NCBI GenBank assembly: GCA_021825925.1
Contig: JAKAFP010000005.1
Coordinates: forward strand, 124,001 to 188,000
Length of the DNA stretch: 64,000 bases
Origin: Chloroflexota bacterium
GTDB taxonomy: Bacteria > Chloroflexota > Anaerolineae > Anaerolineales > Anaerolineaceae
Direction: 5' to 3'
Positions 7,299 through 16,432 of the stretch are shown one piece after another. Below the pieces are notes generated by a model. The model was not told the origin of the DNA. It saw only the letters and a program-made list of their open reading frames with translations, and searched no databases. The translations under genes and the position numbers were made by a program. Every line of letters begins with the position of its first letter. The stretch's first letter is position 1.

Positions 7299-10200
7299 GT
7301 GAACAAAAGCAAGCTCATATTCCTCAGGATATTATTGGTTTTTTGTTTATTGGTAGGATTTTTTACACAAACGAAAATCCCATTGGTAAAAGCACAAGAA
7401 GTGTCCTTTCCGGCTCAGGTGAATAATTTTTTCACTCCTACTACCATTGGTTCAGGCGGAACATCTGTTTTTACGATTACAATAACAAACCCAAATAGTT
7501 TTCCTTTAACGCTCTCAACAATTCCCGCTGGTATTTCGAATACATTGCCATCTGGAGTTACATTCGCCAGCCCGGCGAACGCAGCAACGACATGTACTGG
7601 TGGGTCTGTATCTATCTTTGGATCAACAATTTCACTGATCGGCGGAACAGTTCCAGCAGCTGGTTCAGGTTACGGTATTTGTCAAATCACAGCAAATGTT
7701 ACATCCACGACTCCAAACACTTATTACAATACGATAGCTGCACTTGCATTAAAAGCAACTGATCCAACAGGCACGATAAGCATTACCAATCAAACGCCTT
7801 CTTCATCAAATTTAGTGGTGAGTGCGATTACTCCACCAAGCATCAGTAAAAGTTTTTCGAGTAATACACGTTGGGTGGGGCAGAATTCAACATTAACCAT
7901 CAGAATTAGAAATAACGATCTTAACTATAATTTGACCCAAGTGAGTCTCACTGATAATTTGCCAACAAACGTGAAACTCGCTGCTACTCCAGGGGTATCC
8001 TATACTGCAAATTGTGGATCACCAACAATTACAGCAACTGGTGGAAGTTCATTTATTACAATCAGTAATGCAACAATCCCCAAAAACACCTTTTGTGATG
8101 TTGGCGTAAATGTTACTTCTGATATTGCGGGTGTTTATCTAAACACAATCCCCGCACGAGCCATCACGACACAACAGGGGGTCACCAATGGTTCAGCTGC
8201 TTCTGCACCAATCAATTTCCAATCCATTGGAATGACAAAATCATTTGCAGTGAGTAACATGGTTGTCGGGGGAACAACAACCATGAGTATTGTATTGCAG
8301 AACTCTACGTCATCACCTTATACATCGGTGGCTTTCACTGACACCATGCCAAGTGGGTTGACGGTGGTTTCTTCAAATTCATCTCAATGCGGCGGGACAA
8401 TATCAATCGGTTCGGGTGGACAGACTTTATCAGTGAGTGGAGCAACGGTTCCTGCAGGTAGTATTACAACACCGGGGTCTTGCACAATTACTGCAACAGT
8501 AACAAGCTCAATAGCTGGTTCTTTTACCAATACAATTCCGGCTAATTCGATTACGACAGCAACTGCTGGTGTGACGAATGTAGCTGACATCTCAGCAAAT
8601 ATCACCATCTATAACCAGGGAGCCGGCATCTCTAGCCGTTCCAAAGGTTTCAGTCCATCAACCATAAAAGTGGATGGAATTTCAACGTTAACGATCCGAT
8701 TGAGGGCTCCGGCAGATACTCAACTGACTGGTTTTTCAATTAATGACTCCTTGCCGGTTGGCGTACGCGTGGCAGACGCGCCAACCGCAACAAAAGGAAC
8801 ATACTGTCAGGGAGGGACATTTTCCCCTTCGGCTGGAGACATCCTGCTGACTTATTCTGGGGGAACGATCCCGGCGGGTCAAGAGTGTGTTTTGACCGTT
8901 AATGTGACTTCAAGTACCAAAGGAGTATTTACCAATACCATCTCCTCAGCCAATATTTCCAATGATCAAGATCGTAATATTACCAGCAGTTTTTCAGCAA
9001 CTTTGACAGTCAGCGGCTTGACAGTGAGCAAGGCGTTTTATCCATCAACCGTTGATATTAATGGTATTTCCACTTTTACGATCACATTAACCAACACGAA
9101 TACCAATTATCTTGAAAGTGTTAGTTTTACCGACACGCTTCCGTCCAATATCCAAGTTGCTTCACCTGCTCATGTTCATTCTACATGCGGATCCGGTGTT
9201 GACGTTTCCAGTGGAACAAGTGTTGTTTTATCAGGCGGTGTTATTCCGGCGCAAGTGGGCAGCGTGCCAGGCGTTTGTAGAATTGACGTAGATGTTAAAG
9301 GCGTTGTAACAGGTAAACAAACAAATACAATCGCTGCCAATGCAGTTACGGGCACTATCAATGGAACCTCGCCAGCAGTGGTCGTCAGCAATCCATCCGC
9401 TGCGCAGGCAGATATTGAAGTCGCAGACCTGACCATTGGAGTGGTTAAAGAATTTGCTGTACCAGGTCAGGTCAATATGGGTTCATCCTCAAGAATGACC
9501 GTGACTCTGACTAATCCTAACAATGCCCAGTTGATCGGGATTGGTTTTACCGACAATCTGCCAGTTCATCCCACGATTGAAGGAGCCCGTTTATTAGTGG
9601 CGGATCCTCCGAATGCTTCAACGGGGGATTGTGGTGGAGCGATATCAATTGCAGCTGACCGTTATTCTTTCACCTTCAGCGGTGGAAGCATGGCAGCAAA
9701 CTCCACCTGTTCGCTTTCCATAGACATTACTTCGAATGTCAGGGATGGGTTAACCAATACCATTCCGGCAAATGCAGTGACATCTACAAACGGTGCCTCA
9801 AATCCTCTTTCTGCTGTGGCTACATTGAACAACATCCCAGGCGCAGTGGTTGTCAAGAAGTTCCTGACAAATCCGGTGGGAACTAGTGCTCAGACCACGA
9901 TGCAGATATCAATTCAAAATGTGGCGAGTTTTGCCCTGACGAATGTTGGTTTGCTTGATATTCTTCCTGTTGGTTTAGTGCCGGTGAATGTTCCATTAAG
10001 CTTGAGCGAACAATCGCAATGCGGCGGAACAATGGCATATGATAATGCAACCCGCAGGTTGACGTTGACCGGTGGTGCATTAGACGCGACTTCCACTTGC
10101 ACCATACAAATTGCAGTCATTTCTTCAAGTGCCGGATCCTATCAAAACTGTATTCAATCTGGGGCTCTGACCAACACCGAAGGAGCGACCAATGACCTTG

Positions 10201-13200
10201 CCTGTGATACATTATCTGTTGAAAATACGGTAAATCCTCCAACAATATCAAAGTCATTTTTGTCTGACCCCGTGATCGTTGGTGCAACCTCACCGCTTCA
10301 GTTCACGATTAGCAATCCCAATTCAACCCCATTAACCGGCGTCGGATTTACCGATCTGCTGCCCACTGGTTTGGTGGTTGCCACACCCCCAAACGCCACC
10401 CAATGTAATGGTACATTAACTGCAACAGTAGATGCGGATACATCACGTGATCTGATCACCCTGACAGGTGGCAGTATTGCGGCCAATGGTTCTTGTACCG
10501 TGACGGTTGGTACCAAAGCCGCTGTTGGTGGTGTGTATAACAACGAGTCAGGTAATGTGACTTCAACTGAAGGGGGATCGGGACTCACCGCTTCTGATAG
10601 CCTGACAGTAATTGCGCCGCCTTTAATTACAAAAGCTTTTAACTTAGATACAATTACGAGAGGCGCGACCAGTACACTAACCTTTACGATTACCAATCCT
10701 GCTGAGAATACGGTCTCATTAACCGGTGTCAGCTTCACCGATACTTTTCCCGCTGGAGTTAAGGTAATTGAACCTCCAAATGTGATTATTTCTCCCAACT
10801 GCGGAAGCCCAACTTTTACCCCAATTGCAAATGACACCACATTGAGTTTTACAAATGGGACCATTCAAGCGGCTTCCACAGGTAATAATGTTTGTACTGT
10901 TCAGGTTAATGTAACGGCTGTAAACGGCGGAGTTTATAACAACGTTTCCGGAAAAGTAAATTCAACCAATGGCGGACAAGGTACGACTGCTTCTGACACA
11001 CTCACGGCCAATGGCGTTGGGCTTTCGCTCGTAAAATCCACCTCAACTTCTTACTATACTGCGATCGGCAATACGATAGTTTATAACTACCTTTTAACCA
11101 ACACTGGAACAGCAGTTTTATATGCTCCTTTTACAGTCATTGATAACAAAATACTAGGTGACATTGATTGCGGTAATGGGGGAGCAGTAACCTCTCTTGA
11201 TCCTGGGGCAACCACAACCTGTTCGGCCAACTATACTGTTGTCGCGGGCGACGTTTCAACAAAATCAGTGACCAATACGGCAACAGCAACAGCCAAAGAT
11301 GCTGCAAGCGAGGGGGGAGACGTCACTTCAAATAGCAGCAGCGTGACAGTACCCCTTGCTCGCTTAACCCTTGATAAAACAACAACCACTACTGGTTATC
11401 GGGCAGTCGGGGATCGGATAGATTACACTTACACATTAACCAATACTGGAAACACAACCCTGTATTCACCGTTCAATATATCGGACGATCATTTCTCCGG
11501 GGGTACACCATTTTCCTGTGGTACCGCAACCGTTTTACCACCCAGTGCTGTCACCTCCTGTTCTAAAACAGGAACCAATCGCTATACAGTAACAGCCGGT
11601 GATGTAAGCTCAGGGTCTGTGATTAACACTGCTTTTGGAACAGCCAGCGACGGTAGTAGCGGAACAATCACCTCAAATAATGATTCTGTAACGGTATACA
11701 AGCTCGTTGGTCCTTCCATTTCCAAAGCATTTTCACCCAACCCTGTTGCGGTCGGCGGTACGTCTCTTCTAACTTTTACAATTACCAATCCCAACTCTGT
11801 GGCTTCATTAACCGGGGTGGGATTTACAGATACATTTCCAACTGGGATGACGAAGGTTTCTGATCCTTCCGCAGCACAATGCGGTGGCACGGTCACCAGC
11901 ACGGCCAATTCGATCACGCTTGCCAATGGTTTCATCATCCCAAGCGGGTCCTGCACTGTGTCTATTCTGGTTTCAGCTGATGTACCAAAGGATTATCCTA
12001 ATGTAAGTGGCACAGTGTCTTCAACCAATGGTGGCAACGGTAATACTGCTTCTGCCACACTGACAGTTCTGGATGCTCCTACCATTTCCAAATCTTTTTC
12101 TCCAACTGCAATAATTGAAAATGGAACAAGTACACTTAGCATTACGATCACCAATCCGACCGGAAACACAGGTACCTTAACCGGTGTTGGTTTTACTGAC
12201 ACGTTCCCAACAGGATTGAAAGTCAAGGATCCACCCAATATTGTCTTGTCTGCCGGTTGTGGATCGCCAACCTTTACTCCTGTTGCCAATGATGTATCTT
12301 TAACTTTTAGCGGTGGCACGATCGCATCAGGCGGTACATGTGTTGTTTCAGTGGATGTAACCGCGCCCTTTGGAGTTTATAACAACAACACTCAGGCCGT
12401 CACCTCTACGAATGGTGGTACTGGTGTGGCATCCAATGTTGCCACATTGACTGTCAGTGAAGCAGTGGATCTTTCAATTACAAAGACTGATTCAAAAGTA
12501 GCCAGAGACAAGGGTGAAGCCACTGTTTATACCTTTGAAGTTTTAAATGCTGGCCCCAGTGTTGCAAATGGGGCAACGGTTTATGACACTTTTCCATCGT
12601 CCTTGATCTCACCCACCTGGACCTGCGTTGCGGATACGGGTGCCACATGCACCGCAAGCGGCAGCGGCAATATATTGGATGTGGTCAATTTGCCTGCGGG
12701 GAAAAAGGTTACCTATACGGTCACAACAAGCATTGCAGCTGGTGCCACCACGGATGTAAAAAATACTGCTTCAGTCGTACCTCCAACCGGATTGGTGGAC
12801 TTGAACGAAGCAAACAATTCAAGCGAAGATGTAAACGGTCTAAATGGGTTAACTATTGAAAAGACTATTAATGAACAGGCTGAATTCATTTTTGATGAGG
12901 TTGGACAGTTAGTTCACTATTCTTACAAGATCATCAACTCTGGAACATCCACATTGGCCGCTCCATTTGGTGTTGTTGATGATAATGTGGATGCTGAAAA
13001 TGGTATTGTGTCGTGTGCTTCAACACCATCCACACTGGCACCGGCAGCGTTCTTCAATTGTTCTGCAACACACACAGTCACTCAATCTGACTTGGATTCG
13101 AATTTCATTACGAACAACGTCACAGCTACCGCCAAAGATGGTGATGGCGATACCGTTACTTCAAATACTGCAACCAAGACGGTCAGTGCCCACCAAGGGC

Positions 13201-14723
13201 CTTTAATTGGCATAGCCAAAGATGTTACCAAGGTTGAAAAAGTTAGCGCCGGCACTCATGATGTCACGATGACCTTTTTGATTAAAAATTATGGCAATGT
13301 TACACTCCATGACGTCAGGGTTACGGATAATTTGGCTGCCACTTTTCCAGTACCAACTACTTTTACGGTTCAGTCCATTTCCAGTACAGATACCACCTTG
13401 GTACTGAATAATAATTCTGATGGGACGCCAATTTTTAATGGTAGTTCAAATATTAATTTGCTGGGAACAGGGAACACATTGGATGTGGGGCAGAGTAAGT
13501 CATTCACCCTGGTTGTAAGAGTCATTCCAGCTTCTTATGGTCCATTCACAAACTCGGCGACTGCTTATGGCACCAGCCCCACCGACCAAATCGTCAATGA
13601 TTTATCTCAAGCCGGATTGGACCCAGATCCAGTTCCACATGATTATGATCCAACCAATAATAATGAGGGTACGGGAGTCTCCTTTGGTGCTCGCATTTTT
13701 GATCCTCCCTTTGGAATCAAGACTTTGGATGCGAATCAGCAACCTTATCTTCAATGGACCATGGTTTGGATCAATGACACCAATATCGTTGGAGTCCATG
13801 GTGTCGTTCACGATCCGATCCCTGAGTTTACTGAGTTTGTTCCAGGTTTACTTGATAGCGGATATGGTGTACCTAGTTCTGCCCCTGACGATTCAACTTC
13901 TCTTGGCGTTTCTTGTACACCGACTGAAGGGTCCACTGCGACTATTACTACCCTATGTTATTACGAAGGACCGACCGCAGAATATCCGCGCGGACAAATC
14001 ATCTGGGAAGGAACACTTGGCCCTGACCTGGGTGTTAAAGAGCCTAAGCATGCGAAGAACGCCATTTCAATCACCTTTGGTGTAAGAGTTAAAGACAGTC
14101 TTGTTGTGAAGAACAATGCTTTTATAGACAGTGATCTAAATGGTGATGGAGACGCTGAGGATGCAGGTGAGCGATCAGTTGCACTCGCTGGTTTTGTTTG
14201 GGATATTACTCCAGATAAACTGCCTGACACCGGTTTTGCTCCAGGTGAGGTCAGTCTTCTGCCAATACAAACGACAAGCTACGCTGCTTTGGGTGATCTC
14301 TGGCTGGAAATACCGAAATTGGACATTAAAATGCCAGTTGTTGGTGTGCCGATGGCGGATAATCACTGGGATGTTTCCTGGCTGGGCAATCAGGCAGGTT
14401 GGCTGAACGAAACGGCTTATCCAACCACTGCAGGCAACTCGGTAATTACAGGGCATGTTTATCTGCCCAATGGCAAACCCGGCCCATTTGTTGATTTGAA
14501 GAAATTAGGTTGGAATGATAAATTGATCCTTCACATTGGTGAAAAGGAATATATCTTTCGGGTTCGAAAGGTAACACTCGTGCAACCTGACGATCTTTCA
14601 CCCCTGAAAACTGAATCATCGAGTTGGATCACCCTGATGACCTGTCAGGGATATGATGCAAGCAGTGACAGCTATCTCCACCGGCAGGTTGTGAAGGCTG
14701 AATTGGTGGAAGTAAGAAAATAG
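7299..14723 (+). CDS. Giant DUF11-repeat surface protein with LPDTG motif and fused C-terminal sortase
   Basis: This 2474-residue secreted protein starts at a GTG with GGAG about 8 nt upstream. Residues 1-33 form a signal peptide (Lys-rich start, hydrophobic core, VKAQE cleavage region). About 17 immunoglobulin-like DUF11-type repeats follow (about residues 35-2130), recognisable by ISKSF openings, an ITNPN strand and a TGVGFTDTFPTG block. A divergent region leads to LPDTGF (2308-2313) and then a sortase domain (about 2325-2474) with H2386 in TGH, C2449 in LMTCQG and R2462 in HRQV, which is the complete catalytic triad. Sortases cleave LPxTG between Thr and Gly and join the Thr to an amine. 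There is no C-terminal membrane span. The likely role is a long fibrous surface or adhesion protein; self-processing is inference. Confidence 0.9.
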   Translation: MNKSKLIFLRILLVFCLLVGFFTQTKIPLVKAQEVSFPAQVNNFFTPTTIGSGGTSVFTITITNPNSFPLTLSTIPAGISNTLPSGVTFASPANAATTCTGGSVSIFGSTISLIGGTVPAAGSGYGICQITANVTSTTPNTYYNTIAALALKATDPTGTISITNQTPSSSNLVVSAITPPSISKSFSSNTRWVGQNSTLTIRIRNNDLNYNLTQVSLTDNLPTNVKLAATPGVSYTANCGSPTITATGGSSFITISNATIPKNTFCDVGVNVTSDIAGVYLNTIPARAITTQQGVTNGSAASAPINFQSIGMTKSFAVSNMVVGGTTTMSIVLQNSTSSPYTSVAFTDTMPSGLTVVSSNSSQCGGTISIGSGGQTLSVSGATVPAGSITTPGSCTITATVTSSIAGSFTNTIPANSITTATAGVTNVADISANITIYNQGAGISSRSKGFSPSTIKVDGISTLTIRLRAPADTQLTGFSINDSLPVGVRVADAPTATKGTYCQGGTFSPSAGDILLTYSGGTIPAGQECVLTVNVTSSTKGVFTNTISSANISNDQDRNITSSFSATLTVSGLTVSKAFYPSTVDINGISTFTITLTNTNTNYLESVSFTDTLPSNIQVASPAHVHSTCGSGVDVSSGTSVVLSGGVIPAQVGSVPGVCRIDVDVKGVVTGKQTNTIAANAVTGTINGTSPAVVVSNPSAAQADIEVADLTIGVVKEFAVPGQVNMGSSSRMTVTLTNPNNAQLIGIGFTDNLPVHPTIEGARLLVADPPNASTGDCGGAISIAADRYSFTFSGGSMAANSTCSLSIDITSNVRDGLTNTIPANAVTSTNGASNPLSAVATLNNIPGAVVVKKFLTNPVGTSAQTTMQISIQNVASFALTNVGLLDILPVGLVPVNVPLSLSEQSQCGGTMAYDNATRRLTLTGGALDATSTCTIQIAVISSSAGSYQNCIQSGALTNTEGATNDLACDTLSVENTVNPPTISKSFLSDPVIVGATSPLQFTISNPNSTPLTGVGFTDLLPTGLVVATPPNATQCNGTLTATVDADTSRDLITLTGGSIAANGSCTVTVGTKAAVGGVYNNESGNVTSTEGGSGLTASDSLTVIAPPLITKAFNLDTITRGATSTLTFTITNPAENTVSLTGVSFTDTFPAGVKVIEPPNVIISPNCGSPTFTPIANDTTLSFTNGTIQAASTGNNVCTVQVNVTAVNGGVYNNVSGKVNSTNGGQGTTASDTLTANGVGLSLVKSTSTSYYTAIGNTIVYNYLLTNTGTAVLYAPFTVIDNKILGDIDCGNGGAVTSLDPGATTTCSANYTVVAGDVSTKSVTNTATATAKDAASEGGDVTSNSSSVTVPLARLTLDKTTTTTGYRAVGDRIDYTYTLTNTGNTTLYSPFNISDDHFSGGTPFSCGTATVLPPSAVTSCSKTGTNRYTVTAGDVSSGSVINTAFGTASDGSSGTITSNNDSVTVYKLVGPSISKAFSPNPVAVGGTSLLTFTITNPNSVASLTGVGFTDTFPTGMTKVSDPSAAQCGGTVTSTANSITLANGFIIPSGSCTVSILVSADVPKDYPNVSGTVSSTNGGNGNTASATLTVLDAPTISKSFSPTAIIENGTSTLSITITNPTGNTGTLTGVGFTDTFPTGLKVKDPPNIVLSAGCGSPTFTPVANDVSLTFSGGTIASGGTCVVSVDVTAPFGVYNNNTQAVTSTNGGTGVASNVATLTVSEAVDLSITKTDSKVARDKGEATVYTFEVLNAGPSVANGATVYDTFPSSLISPTWTCVADTGATCTASGSGNILDVVNLPAGKKVTYTVTTSIAAGATTDVKNTASVVPPTGLVDLNEANNSSEDVNGLNGLTIEKTINEQAEFIFDEVGQLVHYSYKIINSGTSTLAAPFGVVDDNVDAENGIVSCASTPSTLAPAAFFNCSATHTVTQSDLDSNFITNNVTATAKDGDGDTVTSNTATKTVSAHQGPLIGIAKDVTKVEKVSAGTHDVTMTFLIKNYGNVTLHDVRVTDNLAATFPVPTTFTVQSISSTDTTLVLNNNSDGTPIFNGSSNINLLGTGNTLDVGQSKSFTLVVRVIPASYGPFTNSATAYGTSPTDQIVNDLSQAGLDPDPVPHDYDPTNNNEGTGVSFGARIFDPPFGIKTLDANQQPYLQWTMVWINDTNIVGVHGVVHDPIPEFTEFVPGLLDSGYGVPSSAPDDSTSLGVSCTPTEGSTATITTLCYYEGPTAEYPRGQIIWEGTLGPDLGVKEPKHAKNAISITFGVRVKDSLVVKNNAFIDSDLNGDGDAEDAGERSVALAGFVWDITPDKLPDTGFAPGEVSLLPIQTTSYAALGDLWLEIPKLDIKMPVVGVPMADNHWDVSWLGNQAGWLNETAYPTTAGNSVITGHVYLPNGKPGPFVDLKKLGWNDKLILHIGEKEYIFRVRKVTLVQPDDLSPLKTESSSWITLMTCQGYDASSDSYLHRQVVKAELVEVRK
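7404..13690 (+). repeat. Array of about 17 DUF11-like coding repeats
   Basis: The coding sequence consists of diverged units of roughly 110-135 residues. Most start with a T/S-I-S-K-S/A-F strand, contain a T-x-T-I-T-N-P/T segment, and have D-x-(F/L)-P-x-G about 45 residues in. Units differ enough that the array is not a simple DNA tandem repeat. The later units (after about 12470) resemble classical DUF11 more closely. Unit borders are approximate. Confidence 0.7.
14220..14237 (+). other. Internal LPDTGF sortase recognition motif
   Basis: These codons spell LPDTGF, matching the LPxTG sorting signal. Unlike a normal sorting signal it is not followed by a membrane span and basic tail but by a sortase domain in the same polypeptide, about 12 residues further on. 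Confidence 0.7.
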
Positions 14724-14730
14724 ATCAAAA

Positions 14731-14769
14731 AAAAGGTTCCTCCTGTGTCAGTGGCAGGAGGACCTTTTT
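14731..14769 (+). terminator. Rho-independent terminator of the giant surface protein gene
   Basis: AAAAGGTTCCTCCTG pairs with CAGGAGGACCTTTTT around a short loop, with one bulged base. It starts 7 nt after the stop codon and ends in a T run. The A-rich left arm could also serve the converging EF-hand gene. Confidence 0.85.
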
Positions 14770-14790
14770 CATATATTCCTTTCTTTATGA

Positions 14791-15303
14791 TTAGGCTTTG
14801 ATGCTAAAGGTATTTGCGACCAGGCTGCTGGATTCGGCCGTTTGACCTGTACTGTCATATCCACTTTGGGCGGTTTCGGCGTTGGCGTTTTCTTCGAGTT
14901 GTTTGAGGATGTATGCCAGTTTTTCCTGGATAGAGACTTCACCATCTTTATTGGTGTCACGCACATCATAAGAAGTGCTTGTGCTGCTGGAGCTGCCCGA
15001 TGAGGTACTTTTGGACGATGCACCAGTTCCTTGTGATGGAGGAGGCCCTTTCGGTTTTCCACCCTGCTGCATTTTCTTCATGACGGCTTCATTTTCAGCC
15101 TGGCTGATCTTTCCATCGCCATCTGTATCCGTCTCTGCGAACATTTTCAGAAGTTTTTCATCTGTATCGCCGTCTTGCTTTTTAATGTTGGCGAGGAATT
15201 CTTCCTTGTCAACACTGCCATCGCTGTTCGAGTCCAATTTCTTGAACATTTCGGCAGGGTTAAAACTCATGCTGCTGCTTATTGACGACACTCCCATGGG
15301 CAT
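14791..15303 (-). CDS. EF-hand calcium-binding protein with three loops
   Basis: This 170-residue protein has three canonical 12-residue EF-hand loops: DSNSDGSVDKEE, DTDGDGKISQAE and, after a Gly/Pro/Ser/Thr-rich linker, DTNKDGEVSIQE. All carry acidic or Asn residues at positions 1, 3 and 5, Gly at 6 and Glu at 12, so Ca2+ binding is expected. The ATG at 15303 has AAGGAG about 7 nt upstream; the frame stays open another 79 codons, but that stretch lacks an initiation signal and looks non-coding. No signal peptide or membrane span is seen. Partners are unknown. The gene converges on the giant surface protein and diverges from a HAD phosphatase. Confidence 0.85.
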   Translation of the reverse strand: MPMGVSSISSSMSFNPAEMFKKLDSNSDGSVDKEEFLANIKKQDGDTDEKLLKMFAETDTDGDGKISQAENEAVMKKMQQGGKPKGPPPSQGTGASSKSTSSGSSSSTSTSYDVRDTNKDGEVSIQEKLAYILKQLEENANAETAQSGYDSTGQTAESSSLVANTFSIKA

Positions 15304-15513
15304 TTCGGACTCCTTTCCTTTTTGATCACTGTTGCCTGTTTTTGATTTCCACTTAATCTTATCGCCCGAGAAGTTGCATTCTGAAATCATCTCGATAATT
15401 CTGCATAGTTCTTCATATTTGATGGGAGATGCAACCTTCAAAGGTTTGTTAACCGATTTTCCGCTATAATTCACTCTTTGAATTCGATATTTTCTTATGA
15501 TTGATGGATTGGA

Positions 15514-16179
15514 ATGATGACAGAAAAGAGAACATTGCAAGCGGTGTTATGGGATATGGATGGGGTTATCGTTGATACCTACCAGGGTCATTTTATCTCC
15601 TGGAAACAAGCATTGGATGAAGTTGGTCAGGCATACGATGAAGACATATTCAGGCGCACTTTTGGCATGAATAATCGCCTGATCATGGCGACTGTATTTG
15701 AACGGGAACTCGAAGAAGCGTTTATTCAAAAGGTGAGCGACCGAAAAGAAGAGATTTTCAGGCGGGACATCAAAGGCAAAGTGCAAACCCTGCCTGGTGT
15801 TTTGGATTGGCTGGAACGATTCAAATGGATGGATCTAAAGCAGGCGGTTGCATCCTCGGCGCCGCAGGCGAATATTGATGCGCTGCTGACTGAACTGAAA
15901 ATCAGGGATTATTTTCAGGCGGAAGCTGCGGGGGCTACCCTAAAAGGTAAACCGAACCCTGCTGTCTTTCTACTGGCAGCAGAACTGCTGGGCGTGGATC
16001 CGCGCCACTGTCTGGTGATCGAAGATTCCATTGCGGGGGTTGAAGCAGCCAAACGAGCAGGCTGTCAGTGTGTTGCTGTATTAACCACCAACCAGGCCAG
16101 CGATCTTGGCAAGGCTGATCTGATCGTCAAGGATCTATCCTTTTTGACACTCGACCAGGTGAATGGTTTGTTTGACTGA
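15514..16179 (+). CDS. HAD-superfamily (subfamily IA) phosphatase / beta-phosphoglucomutase-like
   Basis: This 221-residue hydrolase has the nucleophile motif DMDGV (D14, D16), followed by a helical cap, motif II in ASSAPQANIDA, the motif III Lys in KGKPNP, and motif IV IEDSIAGVEAA. This arrangement is that of HAD-IA phosphatases and beta-phosphoglucomutases, which act on small sugar phosphates. The substrate cannot be told from the sequence. Two adjacent ATG codons (15514 and 15517) could serve as start; the ribosome-binding site is weak. Confidence 0.87.
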   Translation: MMTEKRTLQAVLWDMDGVIVDTYQGHFISWKQALDEVGQAYDEDIFRRTFGMNNRLIMATVFERELEEAFIQKVSDRKEEIFRRDIKGKVQTLPGVLDWLERFKWMDLKQAVASSAPQANIDALLTELKIRDYFQAEAAGATLKGKPNPAVFLLAAELLGVDPRHCLVIEDSIAGVEAAKRAGCQCVAVLTTNQASDLGKADLIVKDLSFLTLDQVNGLFD

Positions 16180-16183
16180 TGGT

Positions 16184-16285
16184 TTATTTTTTGGATCGCC
16201 GATGATAGACGATGGCATAAACGATCAAGATGATCACCAAAACGACTAAAAGGCCAACGATCATTTGCAGTGGAGTGAGTCCCAT
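16184..16285 (-). CDS. Tiny single-span membrane protein (33 aa)
   Basis: This short frame reads MGLTPLQMIVGLLVVL and continues as a hydrophobic helix to a basic tail, YHRRSKK. It starts at an ATG with AAAGGAAAG immediately upstream. Its stop faces the stop of the HAD gene only 4 nt away. The pattern (one transmembrane helix, basic C-terminus, good ribosome-binding site) is typical of genuine small membrane proteins. It lies downstream of the MetVF terminator and would need its own promoter. Function is unknown. Confidence 0.45.
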   Translation of the reverse strand: MGLTPLQMIVGLLVVLVIILIVYAIVYHRRSKK

Positions 16286-16370
16286 TCTTTCCTTTCACCT
16301 AGCGTGAATGACTCAATTTCAATTAAGATAATAACTATCCAATATATAAATAGTGTTAATACCTGGTCAA

Positions 16371-16412
16371 AAAAAACATCCTGACTGGAAATAAATCGTC
16401 AGGGTGTTTTTT
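16371..16412. terminator. Bidirectional terminator
   Basis: AAAAAACATCCTGAC (16371-16385) pairs with GTCAGGGTGTTTTTT (16398-16412) with one G-U pair. T runs are present on both strands. It closes the minus-strand metVF gene and could also stop read-through from the HAD gene. Confidence 0.85.
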
Positions 16413-16432
16413 CAACTACAGGGATGACAAGC

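Noticed and set aside
7259..7420. Short frame with AAGGAG and ATG just before the giant surface protein
   Set aside because: The ribosome-binding site and ATG lie in the two arms of a hairpin terminator and the frame overlaps the signal peptide of the real gene in another frame.
10298..12319. Long minus-strand open frames (188, 124 and 108 codons) opposite the giant surface protein
   Set aside because: They are mirror images of the Thr/Val/Gly-rich repeats, whose codons rarely give stops on the other strand; they repeat the same pattern from unit to unit and lack ribosome-binding sites.
15304..15540. N-terminal extension of the EF-hand frame
   Set aside because: The extension has no ribosome-binding site, overlaps the start of the divergent HAD gene, and an ATG with AAGGAG lies at 15303.
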